From: Owenia fusiformis
Lineage: Eukaryota > Annelida > Polychaeta > Sabellida > Oweniidae
Direction of reading: 5' to 3'
Assembly: GCA_903813345.2 (NCBI GenBank)
Contig: CAIIXF020000010.1
Location: 27,554,425 to 27,618,424, forward strand
DNA length: 64,000 nucleotides
Part shown: piece by piece, positions 1 to 11,948 of the stretch
Layout of the letters: each line of letters starts with the position of its first letter
Numbering within the stretch: the first letter of the stretch is position 1
The notes under the pieces: generated by a model
Database searches by the model: none
The model's input: the letters and a program-made list of their open reading frames with translations, nothing else
Told to the model about the DNA's origin: nothing
Program-made: the position numbers and the translations under genes

Positions 1-519
1 CAATAAAATATCAGGTTACATCCACACTTTAACATAGTACAGAAAGACAGGATTAGTAAGTTTAATTAACACCATTGCTTAATACTTGATTTTGATTGGC
101 TTAGCTTGAGGACTTTTAAATTTGAAAAATGTTATTTCTGTCTTTAAATGTCTTATCACAACCCAACAAAATGATGAAGTTAAAATCTAACTGCAGAATA
201 TGAACATCAAAACATTGAAATATGTACATAACAAAATTGGAAGCAAAACATTCTCTCAATCAATATGAAATTTGAGAAAATTGACCAGCTTTGTGAAAAT
301 ATCAAAAATCCAGTTATTTTGGCTGTTCCATTAGTCTGCCTCCTATTTATACCCCATGTCCCTCTCTAATATTTTAAAAATCGCCAGATAAATAAACCTT
401 ACTTCGGTCCAAAGCCTTCTCTATATTCCGGCTTTGAGTAGAAAGATTGAGCTGTCTTGGTATTGTAAATATTGTAAATCATTGTGTCACACGCACAGTA
501 AATACGGCATAATAATATG
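1..519. other. AT-rich sequence, nothing recognised
   Basis: No splice-flanked coding segment, RNA gene or clear repeat was seen in this stretch. It ends at the left terminus of a GTAGCCAGG-type transposable element. Short open frames here show no family motifs. Confidence 0.5.
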
Positions 520-2959
520 CAGTGGCGTAGCCAGGATTTGGTGACCGGGGGTTCTATTTTTATGTTATTCACAAATCCCCCCTTCATTAGGGTTTCGCAA
601 ATAATTCAATTTGTACAATTACACTCCTTCCAAAAGTTTGGCAATCCTAACTACCCCATTGGATTATGTATTAAAGCATCTTTAAGTTTGAATTCTTATT
701 TGCATAATTTGTAAAGAAAAAACTATTTTGGGAGGGGAAATATAATTCATTTCAATACCTTCATTAAAGGCAGAGTCTGATCTATAGGGGGTGATAAAAT
801 TACAAGCAACATGTATAATTGACCTACCAATCTATTCCTTACATTATCAAATACAATATCTCCCAAAAGATTCACAACATGTTATAAATTGGTGAAGGTT
901 TGAATGATTCAAAGTGCAAAAATGAGTGAAAAATGTTTAAATTCTCCCAAATAATAAGAATGGTAACCATTCTTATAGAAAAATAATACATCTTTGTAAA
1001 AATCTTTAGTTTTCCTGGAATAAAGTATGAACTGTTGTGATTTTTAGAAAATAGACATGACAAGGAACGACATGAGAAAAGTCTGGACGTAAAAATGATT
1101 TTCAAAAATGACCTTGTAGCTTTGCAACTTTAATGTTCAAAAAGTAAAATAAACAGGCAACGTGCAAAAAAGTCCGACAACTTATAATTAATTTTCTGCA
1201 TCAAAATATACTTCGGTGAATCTTTTACTGAATACATATCCTGAAATCTGATTTGCCCCGAATCCACCATTATTTCAACTGATTTCTGGAAGACCCTGGA
1301 GCATGATTTGTTTCCAAGGAATATCAACTATTTCGCACAATTTATTCTTTAACTTAAGCTACTTCATCTAGGACAAAATAAATCACCTTATGCAATGACT
1401 TATCATTATTTTTCAGGAAATTTGTTGGAAGCCAGTTCGGATCAAATGCAAGGTTATTGAAATTGACGCAAACACCCTATACTCCGAAAGATTGTTGTTC
1501 TTTGATAACTTTTCACAACGTTTACACGAAGGCTTTATAAACTATCCGGGATAGTCGTATTACTGATGAAAATATCTATTATTCAAATAAGTGGGTCTCG
1601 GTTATGCTTTGTTTTAAAAAGTTAAAAATATTTCTTTGGACGTCATCGGAGCTCAGTGGTAAGTCCTCCAGAGCAGATCAACCGCAATTGATAATAAAAA
1701 CGTTTTAGTGGATAAAATTATATATAAATACAAGCGACTGTTACTTTGTTAAGTTCAGACGGCTTGATAACAAATGAGGCCTTCATTATTTGAAGATAAA
1801 TACCATATAATTTTTCAATGTTTTTTTTAATTATATTATTTATTCGCTAAACATATCATGACATTAACATGAAAATGGAGAGCAAGTAAACTGGAACGAT
1901 AACAATTTGAATTCTATACAATCTCTCAGATGAGTGGAGTGTATCTGAAAAAACAAAATAATTTTTTGCAATGATTGATTTTTCTTTGGAAAGTGATAGG
2001 TAAATAAATACTGAACAGATGAAAGAATGAATGAATTTAAACAAATCCTTGTATTTATAAATGATATACGCTTTTAAATAATTCATTTCACAACGTTTTT
2101 AATTATTAATTGGTTTCAGGGACGCCCCAAGAAACATTTTAAATTTTAATCAAAATAAAACAAAACAGAGATGTACACATTTGAAAGAACATGTGTTTCA
2201 TCAATATTACGACTATTCCAGATATTTATTCGCCAATGTTGTAAAAATCATTCGGAGTGTGGGACGTCTGCATTGTTTTCAATAACTTTCAATAACTTCG
2301 TATTGGACCAGAACTGGATTAAAGAGAGAATCAGAGATAGCGAGCAGGCTAAACACAAAATTGTTTCAATTTTAGAATATTTTTGGCTCATGTCATTCCT
2401 TGTCATGTCTATTTTATAAAAATCACAAAAGTGCATACTTTATTCAAGGAAAACAAAAGATTTTTACAATAATGTATTATTTTTCTATAAGAATGGTTAC
2501 CATTCTTATTATTTGGGAGAATTTAAACATTTTTTGCACTTTGAATCATTAATAACTTCACCAATTTATAACATATTGTGAATCTTTTGGGAGATATTGT
2601 ATTTGATATTGTAAGGAATAGATTGGTAGGTCAATTATGCACGTTGCTTGTAATTTTGTCACCCCCTATAGATCTGATTCCGCCTTTAAAACAAAATTCC
2701 TACAAAGGACTGATTTAGCCATTGCCCAAGATGGGTTATTTTGTCCGAGATGAAGCATGCCAAACGTTTTGAGGGAAGCGTAACTTCACTATGACATGTT
2801 TTTAAGAAAATAATGCTCATTTACTGCACATATATGTAGTTTTCAAATAGCACAGTAATTTAATGGTTCTGGTTATATGCATTTTTCCGCAAAATAATAT
2901 TTTGGGAAATCCTGACCGGGGGTTCGTTCGAACCCACCGAACCCCCGCTGGCTACGGCT
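520..2959. mobile_element. hAT-like element with GTAGCCAGG termini
   Basis: The left end reads CAGTGGCGTAGCCAGG followed by a G-rich run. The right end reads CCCCCGCTGGCTACGGCT, an imperfect inverted match. The flanks ATAATATG (512-519) and ATGATATG (2960-2967) match at 7 of 8 bases, as expected for a diverged 8-bp hAT target duplication. No transposase is visible. Its interior is largely occupied by a second, TTAA-flanked element. Superfamily assignment is inferred from the CAG start and duplication length. Confidence 0.5.
768..2685. mobile_element. TTAA-flanked element with long inverted arms (nested)
   Basis: The element is bounded by TTAA at 764-767 and 2686-2689. The left end starts AGGCAGAGTCTGATCTATAG and the right end is its inverted equivalent ending CTGATTCCGCCT. 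The inverted arms run about 340 bp (roughly 768-1110 and 2350-2685) and share a CATTCTTAT palindromic segment. A third copy of the arm lies at 27367-27660. TTAA duplications with an AGG start are typical of Kolobok-type (or piggyBac-like) DNA transposons. No transposase is seen. It sits inside the 520-2959 element. Confidence 0.6.
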
Positions 2960-3580
2960 ATGATATGAAATATACCTCTATGTATAGATTTGAGAAACAT
3001 CAGCACACATCTCTGTCTGAATCAATTGTTATATTTGATTTCTTTAAGCGAGAATAATTTCAAAGTTTCCTCCATTCGGAACCGGAAGCCATTTTTAGCT
3101 ACAGTGAGAAAATTTCACCATGTGTCAAACTCCGAAAAGAAATTTTGAAATATCTAAATCCAGACAAGCAATGCTTCATCCTAAATATAATTAATATTCT
3201 TTAAAATATTTATAAAATTTATTAAAAATGATTTCTAGGTGCATGTAGCAATTTTTACATACGAAATACGAGTACATACGAAATGAATGAAGTTACATCT
3301 AGCTGTAAGCTAGAGACTCGAGTAAAATAAATCATGAATTAAAATGGAACTGGCTGGGCTCCTTGATGAGATATTTCATGATTTATTTTCTTTTGCCTGT
3401 ACGATTACAACATGGGAGAATTTTCTACACTTATTACACTTAAGATACCTATTTCAATAGATTCCTTGGTATCTTAGCATTCTTTTCGTGTAGTTGAATC
3501 CACAATTGTCTGGGTTTATTGGCAGAACAAAGAAATTTTCGTTTTTAATCACAATATTTGCGTGTAATATTTCAGATATT

Positions 3581-4652
3581 CAGTACTGTCAACCCCTAAA
3601 GATTTTCTCGCGGGACAGATTTTTTAGACCCAGTGCCCAAAATTCGCGGGATTTTGCGGGATATCTACTAAATTCGCAGGATTTTACGGGACATTTAAGG
3701 GATTTGCGTGATTGCGCTAATAGGAGATTTTTTTTATCAAATTCGCGGGATTTCGCGGGACCATTCGAGGGACAAACACCCTAATTGCGGGACAGTTAAC
3801 AGGTGTACCACCAAAAACTTCATAGAGGGACAGATTTTTTAGACAAAGTGCCCTAAATTTGCGGGATTTCACGGGACATTCAAGGGATTTGCGTGATTGG
3901 GACTAATGTAAAAGCGTGTAGAAGTACTTAAATCAAACTTTCAGATACTGATTAATCAAATATAATGCACCGTTACATTGTAACTTAAATAAACGTCAAC
4001 ACAATTTCACAAAATACGCATAGGAATATAATTAAACTTTATTGTAATTTATCAAAAACAAAAACCATGCTTCAGGTGTGATTACCGTAATCTAACACGA
4101 AATTCAAAAATGCGGAACAATACTTTGCACTTCTGGCGTCGTGACCAACTATGAAACGCTTACCCCCATAATGTTATATATTAAAATGTACCTATTCATA
4201 TACTGTAGGCATGGGCTTTCAATTGAATTTTTATACAAACCCTTTCTAGATATCAGCGTACATTTATTGTAACTTGCGTTTGCTAACATTTGCTCAGTTC
4301 TGAGATGAAGGCCACACGGGTAGTAAAAAGGCCAACGTTGGAACTATTTGTGACCTACATCCCTATTTTCGTAATTAAAATGAAAGTTGAACCCTTCCCC
4401 TTTATTTTGATACCAAACAACAGCATGCTAGGTACTTAAAATTAGGTAAACTTTACTCCTCAAAAGTGCAAAAACTTAGCTTCTTATATAAGATAATCAA
4501 AATATAGGGGATTGCAACAATTTCGGAAATTCGCGGAGGTCAAAGCCACATTTTGCGGGACTTCGCGGGACAATGCGGGATACGCGAATTAGCCTAATTT
4601 TGATCAAATTCGCGGGATAATCCCGCCATTCGCGGGACACTTGACAGCTCTG
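3581..4652. mobile_element. CAG..CTG element with 6-bp target duplication
   Basis: The termini are CAGTACTGTCAA and TTGACAGCTCTG, flanked by the exact 6-bp direct repeat GATATT (3575-3580 and 4653-4658). Both subterminal regions are rich in GCGGGA/TTCGCGGGA words, in either orientation, giving a strongly biased repeat texture. No transposase remains. A hAT-type origin with 6-bp duplications is the best guess. Confidence 0.6.
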
Positions 4653-4661
4653 GATATTTAA

Positions 4662-5025
4662 AGGGGCAATAAGGACTGTAGAGAAAATAGGAAAGTTTTT
4701 TCATTTTTTCTGAGCTATCAAGGCAACATTTGGTTTAACATCTTCTTTGACATACCTATTTTCTTAAAATGTATGGATAAATTATCAATTTCAGCATTAA
4801 GAAGTGTAAATTCAGTTCAAAGCTTGAAAAAGGGGACTTCCACTTTTATATTTTTAAGATCCACCATGTTTCAAGAGGAATATCAGCTAAAATAATCTTT
4901 ATCTAGGGGGTTTCTTTGTAGAAAATAAAAATAGATGTTAGTCTTGATGAGATATCCAACCTTAAATATATTTTGACACTGGTCCATGATCGTTGAATGA
5001 CCCCTCTGCACTAATTATTGCACCT
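4662..5025. mobile_element. TTAA-flanked MITE (Kolobok-like)
   Basis: The 364-bp element has termini AGGGGCAATAA and TTATTGCACCT and is flanked by TTAA at 4658-4661 and 5026-5029. An inverted copy of the same family lies at 53334-55280, where it is itself interrupted. TTAA target and AGG start suggest Kolobok; no protein evidence is present. Confidence 0.65.
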
Positions 5026-5212
5026 TTAACTTATTTCTACTGTCAAATTCCTCCATTTATTGGTGCTTCCGGGCCACTTCCCGGTCAGTCAAATGAGGAA
5101 TCCGTTGTGTAAGGGGCGTAGATAATTCTCCCAAGTTGTAATCGTACAGGCAAAAATTTGCACTCAATGCAGGACTATAGTCCTGGCACGGGATAAATGT
5201 TCACCACTTTAG

Positions 5213-5565
5213 GCTGAAACAAATGACAGGTGGATTTTCTATCACCATAACCAAACCATGGTGTTTTGAAAGCCCTATAGTCTCAAATATTGTCTAGAAA
5301 CATATCCTTTAAAATTTATATATTTTACATTTTGTATACTGTCATCCACTGATGTATGACCACTTGAAAATTCTCTTACAGTTGGGGACAAAAATAAATG
5401 ACAGGTCGATTTTCGATCACCATTTCCTAATTATGGTGGTCTGAAAGCCCATAATTTCAAATATTGTCTAGATATATATCCCTTAAAATTTGTATATTTT
5501 ACATTTTGTATAATCTCATCCACTGATGTATGGCCTCTTGTAAATTCTCTTATTTTTAACATGGG
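5213..5565. repeat. Tandem repeat, two ~175-bp units
   Basis: Two adjacent similar units each begin near AAATGACAGGT (5221 and 5396) and carry TTTTACATTTTGTAT and CCACTGATGTATG. They end about 490 bp before the start codon of the epimerase gene. Confidence 0.6.
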
Positions 5566-6052
5566 AAATCCTCACTTCAGCAAATCCACCTGTCATTTAT
5601 TTATGTCCCCAACTGTATTTAATGGGAAATCCTCACTTCACAAATGTGTCATTATTTTGGTTTCTTTTTGTAAAGAATTGCGAAATTGTGCAAACATTGA
5701 TACTTACTTGTCGATACAGCTGGTAGACCTAGATGAAATACATTATTCTTAAGTTGATTTGTTCTTATGCAGTTCTTTGTTGTCCAATATCTATTAATAA
5801 TATTTACGTTTTGTCGAAAAATATTTCGGCAAGTCATATTTACCGGAAGTAGACTAGATTCTAGCATGGCAAAATTTCAAACCTGAACTGAATGAAAATT
5901 ATAATTTTGAGCGAAAAAATAAAATTGAAACCTACTTATGCAGCATTTCGTAGTATATATGATTAAACATGTGAAAATTGTATATTTGAATTTTTATAAT
6001 GCTAAAGTAAGCTAAATTAGCTACCACAAAAATGACCTGACCTTGACCCAAA
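5566..6052. other. Presumed upstream region of the epimerase gene
   Basis: AT-rich sequence without a recognised repeat. It should contain the promoter and 5' UTR of the gene whose first ATG is at 6053, but no TATA box or initiator can be named with confidence. Confidence 0.3.
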
Positions 6053-9000
6053 ATGACATCAACACAGCAAGAAATCGTTCTTGATCGCGGAAATGATACC
6101 AATGTTAGGGTCAATTTACATGGTACAGTATACCCATTTATAGTAACGATATGCATTCATATTTTGATATGCTTTCTGTTCGAATTGATGGCTTGGGTAA
6201 TTAGATATTCATGCTTGATCTGCAATATTTTATGCCACAGGTTTGACAACGTAGAGCTAATCATTTCCCCATCTTTCCTGGTCTCATCAATTTGTAATTT
6301 ACTGTAAACTTTGATTAATATCCTAGTCTAACTTGGAATGGTAGTTAATTCGTTTCACATTTGTAAGCATAGTACAAGAATAGTTTGCAAGTGTTTCTAA
6401 ATATTTTGTTCAACATTTGGTTTTGGAATGCTCAAGAACATGTACATCTAATGTACATGTTACTCAAACATTTGTACGTGTATGCTCACAGGTACGATTG
6501 AATAAATGTCACAAAGAAGAAAATGTCATTTTATTCATATATTTTACAGGAGCAACTGTTGTGTCCTGGTTGTACTTAGGGACCGAGCTTCTCTTCGTTA
6601 GGTAACCACAGCAATTTACTAGGCCTGAAAAGTCACAGTAAATTACTATGCATATTTTACAGATTATAGATTTCAAAACATAAGCATTTTGTGTTTTTTG
6701 TGAATGTCTTTAGTCGCCTGATTATGATGCAGATCAAAAATTATGACTACAAAGTAACATTTAATGAAAAGAACTACAACTACTTCAGTACTTACATGAT
6801 ATACATTCCAAACTACAGTAAACCATAGACTCACATTTTATTTCATAGATGCATAGAGAATACAGGTATGTACTATTTACATATTTGACACATTTTATCA
6901 TTTGCAGTGAGAAAGCAGTTTATGATAACAAAAAGGCCATTAGAGGTGGAATACCTGTGGTATTTCGTAAGTTTTATTAGTTTAATACTTCTAATATGCT
7001 TCAACTCATTGTTGGCTCAAAGCTTCTTCAATCTCATGAAAAGAGCAATGTGGGAGATAATGGTAAAAACAAACCCCAACTATCCCAAACTAATATGAAA
7101 TGTAACAATGTCTATTAACCCCTCCCCTACCATTCAAATGCCATTATCACTGACAGAGACAACAACACCAAGGGACATTTCATTCATACTGAAGTCATTA
7201 CAATACCTGTTGAAGGAGGATAAAGTTAAATTGATAACCAATACCCATTACATCAAAAACTGTTATAGATGATATTCATACAAGATAGAGTATTAGTCAG
7301 AAAATGATGTGGGACAGAAAAAATGCAGTCTCCAAGTCTATAAGCATCAAAGAGTCAACAAAACATCCTCAAAGCTAATGCCAAAATCCATAAACACAAT
7401 ATACTGTATCACAATGGTCAACAGGAGAAAGCCATAGCTGGTTTTGATCCATTTTTCTCAACCATTAATTCAATAGCTGGAATCCACAACAATGTTACAT
7501 AAGAATACACACTTGATGTTGTGTTAACAAAGCCTAATGGGTGTGACAAGGAAAAACAAACTCATGACTCTACCAACTATTTCAAGTGTTGACTTTGATA
7601 TGGTACAATGCTGTATATTATTGAAATATGAAAAGCAACGAAAAGGGAATATTTTAAACTCTACGGCATCAAACCCTCTTTAAAAAGCAGTTTGGCTTTT
7701 CCAGAAAATATAGGTGGCGAGGCAACTGATCTGGGGGAGGGGATCTTCCTTTTGACATTTATGAAACTGATAGATATATAGACTAATTGAAGAGGTTTCT
7801 TTTAATGAAAAGTAGGTAACAAAGGAGTATAACAAATAAACATGTATTCATTAATTTATTCCTTTAATACTTACATTAGGTAGGTATTTATTTAGAGAAT
7901 GCAGTGGCTAGGAACACTCTTGTTCTTGTGGATGAATCAGTCTCCCACCTTTAGACAAAAGGGACCCAGATAATATGAAAAACAATCACTTCAGCTTGTT
8001 ATCTTAAATCAGATGAAAAACTAAACCTACTGTAGATTGCACTGTGAGTGATAATAATAATACATGTACATGCATATTCAGATATTGAATGTTGTAATAA
8101 TTTTGCATTATAGCAAATTTTGGCCCCTGGGATCTGGGTCCACAACATGGATTTGCAAGGACTAGCACATGGACCATAGAGGAACAACCTTCAAAAGTAA
8201 TATTTGCGTTAAGTTGTGCTATATTTAAAGCATGCATACAACGAGAACTTCCATTAAGCAGAAAGTAGAATATCCAAGGTCTGATTATCAATGCATGATT
8301 TACAAAATTAATTTTTGCTTTTCAAATAGAATAAGGTGTTTGGCAATGAACTTGCTTGGAGCACGATTTGAAGTAAAACGAGCAAGCCATGTTTTTGATT
8401 TCTGAAGAAAATTATTTTTATCTCAAGTACATACAGTATATTATTACCTAATGTAATTTAAATAAGTCTGAGAAAATGCATGCATTATTTTCAGTTACCA
8501 AATGGAGATGTATGGGCAGTCTTGTCTCTTGAAGACAATGAACAGACAAGGAAACAATGGAATTTTAAGTATAGAATTTTATTTAATCAATTCTTTATTT
8601 AGTCATAAAACTAAATGCCATTTAAAGAAGAACATATTGTTGGTGTCCATTTAGTGTTATGTTGACTCTGTTTTTTAGATTTCAATTGAAATACTTGCTC
8701 ACCCTGAAGGAGAACAGTTTCCACATGGATTTTAAAGTTATAAACTGTGGTATGATACAATTTTCTTTTGATTTGTAAATTTGATCATTAATTGTAACAA
8801 ATCTGGGCATGTATGAATGAGACCTGATCTTAACATTTACAGTTTGCTCTATAATGGTGATTATTGACTTATTCACTTAGTTTAATAGTTTATTGTTCTT
8901 AGTTTATTAAATCTTACTTTATAGATGACAAGTCATTTTCTTTCACGTGTCTACTCCACACATACTTTGGTGTTCCTGACGTAAGAAAATGTAAGATTTC

Positions 9001-10197
9001 AGGACTCCAGGAACTCACATACGTAGATAAGGTAATGTAATGCTGTTACTTTGTTATTAAGTATCATAGCTCTCATTTATCAGTAGTCTCCGAGTTACAC
9101 ATATACTGATACATGGTAGAAATCTTAATTAAACAAGTAACAAATGCCAATTAACACTAAACCAATAATTCCTCTTCAATGTAAACCATATCAGTTCTAT
9201 GAGTTGACATATTGTGTTTGGAATAGTCTATACTTTTTGTTTCCCAGCTACGTCCAATGCTGCTATATGAACCATCTTCGTTTTTCTAATGTCATTGCCA
9301 GTATGTTACTCGACTTTGTAGGTTGCTTCTGGCGAGAGGTTTAGTGAAGCTAAAGAACAAGTCACAATATCAGAAAATGTCGACAGGTATCTTAAATGAC
9401 CTTTCAATTTGGTACTCTTGGGGTATGTTAGTCTCAGTGTACATGTATGTTTGATTACTCAATGAGTACAGATTGTTTCCCATGATGAAGAGACATCATG
9501 CTCTGGAGACAATCGTCTCTATAATATAGTATGCACTGAACTTGGAAACTAATCATAAATCAAATTCACAGAGCTTAAAATGAATTGTTTGATTTGATTT
9601 GATTTGAAAACTATATTTATTCTGGGTAGCTCTATCAGTACAAAAACTGGTCTTCCTAGAGGCCCAGTTTGAAGCTCCACATCCTACATCAACACATGTC
9701 ATAATTCTACCATCTGTTTTTAAGCAATTTAATATTATCAGGTTTAAATACATCACAGTTCCTTTTTATCATAGAGTTTATGAAAAGACGCCAGCATACT
9801 GGGAGCATTTGGTGACAGCTGTTAATGGAGGATATTGCATCAGTTTGCAGAAACACAATATGCCAGATACAGGTATGGATGTAGACATACATATATGATA
9901 TTGTTATTGGGAAATATTTCACACTTTTATGCTACTAGCAAGCATAAAAATGCCATCATCGCCTACATGTATTTTTCGTCATTGTTTTGATATCTTTAAT
10001 GCTTATATCTTGCAGTTGTTTGGAATCCTTGGATAGAGAAAGCTAAAGCAATGACAGATTTTGGTGATGATGAATATTTAAAAATGCTTTGTGTTGAGGC
10101 TGGATATGTATCTGAACCTTTTACTCTAAAAGCAGGAGAGATTTATGAAGGTACACAGGTACTAATAGCTCTCCCAGCATCTGACAGCTCACTTTAG
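6053..10197 (+). CDS. Glucose-6-phosphate 1-epimerase (galactose mutarotase-like), 10 exons
   Basis: The likely role is cytosolic interconversion of the alpha and beta anomers of hexose 6-phosphates (aldose 1-epimerase fold, YeaD/YMR099C type). Coding exons are 6053-6122, 6550-6601, 6908-6966, 8114-8196, 8495-8568, 8679-8749, 8925-9031, 9322-9386, 9775-9872 and 10016-10197. All have AG acceptors and GT donors, all join in frame, and they total 861 nt (286 residues plus stop), close to the yeast relative's length. Visible family motifs are LHGATVVSW (22-30), IRGGIPVVFPNFGPW (52-66), GPQHGFAR (69-76), the likely catalytic His148 in LLHTYFGVP, NPWIEKAKAM (230-239), and Glu254 in CVEAGY, the expected catalytic glutamate. 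The start is the first ATG in frame with the first conserved strand and has no signal peptide. All key residues are intact, so the gene looks functional. Confidence 0.92.
6967..8113 (+). other. Intron 3 of the epimerase gene
   Basis: This is the longest intron of the gene. The segment around 7080-7560 has a coding-like, stop-interrupted texture that could be an old retroelement relic, but no motif was recognised. No terminal repeats were found. Confidence 0.4.
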
Positions 10198-11699
10198 ATA
10201 ACTATTATACACAGATACATGGATTAATAAGGACTCAATCTATGCAAGCATTGTGATAATAGCAATTACATATATAGCAGATAGTTTATAGTTTCTACAC
10301 GGGATAAACGTATATATAACACATTATGGGACCAACGTCTTGGGAATGATTTTTTCAGAGAAATGATATCATGTAGACAGCTTTAATTATGTAAATATAT
10401 AGGTGTTTAAACAATTTAATGACATATTTGTTCAATGTTATTGGTAAACATTGTGCATGTACATATTTGTCCAGAACCAGTATCTTAATACCTTACTAAG
10501 AAGAAGTGAAAAGATGTGAACTCATAAAGTTTTGACATTTGAACATTGATAAACAACATTTGAAATAATGTTGTTTATCAAGGGTGTATCTTAATGTACC
10601 ATTAGAAAGTTTTTGAGTGGGTGAGTTTAGGACATAAAATCTCAATTTTTACATGTACACTCATACCCACTGTTTCAAATATTGAGAAATGGTGCCTCTG
10701 CATAATAAAACAAAAAAGAAAAATATTATTTCAAAACTTTGAATTTCAATGTTGCCAATTGCATTATAGGATGTCAGAGACTATATTTGAAAAAAATCTG
10801 CATTTTTAACCATTAGAGACCACTATTTTTGATGTCATATTTGAATTCTATATATAATTTTATCCTAAGACAGCTTTGTTTTGCAGTTATTTACCTTTAT
10901 TAGAATTTCCAGGATTATCAAGTTTTCTGAAAATTAGGTTGGGCATCATCCCCATTGACACACTGTTGAAAAACCTTTAAATATTAATTTACTCTTTGGA
11001 GGGTCACAATTTTAATGGTAAATCATCCATATGTCCACATACAGTAGTTACATGCTAATGGAGTTTCACATGAATCCAAATGGAAATATTTGAAAAATCA
11101 AAAATTTAAGGCCAGGGTGCATTCCTCAATTGAGTCACATGTTATTTTTCAATTGAGAATCACTCCTTCCCCACATTGTCTACATCTTCCAGTTTTGCAC
11201 AAAAAGTGCAATTATGTGCCTTGTGTGGAGATTTGTTTTGAAAATGTATAAAAACCACTGAATTTTCTTGTTTTTATACATTTTATCAAACCATTCTTCT
11301 CTACATTCTTTTTACTAGGTATATTAGTGCACTCGTTGTGCAAACGTGAGAGATGTAGACATTGTGAGGAAGGAATGATTTAAACTTTAAAAATAACATC
11401 ATGTGACCCTATTGAGGGTTAAAGCAAAATTCCGAACATGCAATCTGACCTTAAGTGATTTTCTGCTAGTTATTTCTCTGTATACTTGTAATGGTATTCT
11501 AGCTCTACCAACTCTCACACTGCCATCTATAAATCCATCTCTATTATAGTAAAAAATGGTCAATTGAAAGGCCATGGTTAAATTAGGGGAAGGTGCATTT
11601 ATGAGTACACTTATTACATAGATTATACAATCCATATACACCCGGGCCATTCCCTGGGAATAATGTATTGTTCAAGAATCATACCAAAAATACCTGAAT
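10198..11699. other. 3' flank of the epimerase gene and intergenic spacer
   Basis: A possible polyadenylation signal AATAAA lies at 10703. A short hairpin (AACAACATT/AATGTTGTT) is at about 10553-10582. The 1.7-kb gap separates two genes in head-to-tail orientation. No further gene was recognised. Confidence 0.4.
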
Positions 11700-11921
11700 T
11701 ATAGCCGAATCTGTGTCACGTCAAACTTAGAGGGGTACCTGACAGTGGGGAGACCTGTGACATTTGCACTGGACAATGATGACGTCACTTAATACGAAAA
11801 CGAGATTGCAGAAGGTGCGTATTTTGGTTTCCAAAACTTCAGATTTCTTCCAGTCTGCTACTACCAGTCTGCCAGCGTACCGCAACCTCCCTGTATTCAG
11901 TTTGCTTCCTTGAAGAATAAA
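11700..11921 (+). promoter_or_regulatory. Candidate promoter and 5' UTR of the SLC6 gene, with a full CRE
   Basis: This compact, less AT-rich stretch precedes the inferred first coding exon. It contains the palindrome TGACGTCA at 11780-11787, a consensus cAMP-response element. No TATA box is evident. The function is inferred from position. Confidence 0.35.
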
Positions 11922-11948
11922 ATGCCTTTGGAATTACCGAAGTATATG
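11922..11948 (+). CDS. SLC6 inferred first coding exon
   Basis: This nine-codon exon (ATG CCT TTG ...) ends at a strong donor, ATG|GTAAGT. It joins in phase 0 to the exon at 20262. It was chosen because it follows a promoter-like stretch and no better in-frame start with a donor was seen. An internal Met in the next exon (20313) could alternatively serve as start. Confidence 0.5.

Larger units (their letters stand above)
3391..5155. mobile_element. Inverted-repeat element, interrupted by two others
   Basis: The left terminus TTTTGCCTGTACGATTACAA (from 3391) is matched in inverse by TTGTAATCGTACAGGCAAAA ending at 5155. Similarity continues inward for about 38 bp (TGGGAGAATT). The two intervening elements at 3581-4652 and 4662-5025 appear to have inserted into it, leaving only short stretches of its own interior. 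No coding region was recognised. Confidence 0.5.

Noticed and set aside
1637-1700. GAGCTCAGTGGTAAG resembling a tRNA A box.
   Set aside because: No matching B box or cloverleaf could be built.
7080-7560. Coding-like stretch in epimerase intron 3.
   Set aside because: Interrupted by stops in all frames, with no identifiable protein family; kept only as a remark.
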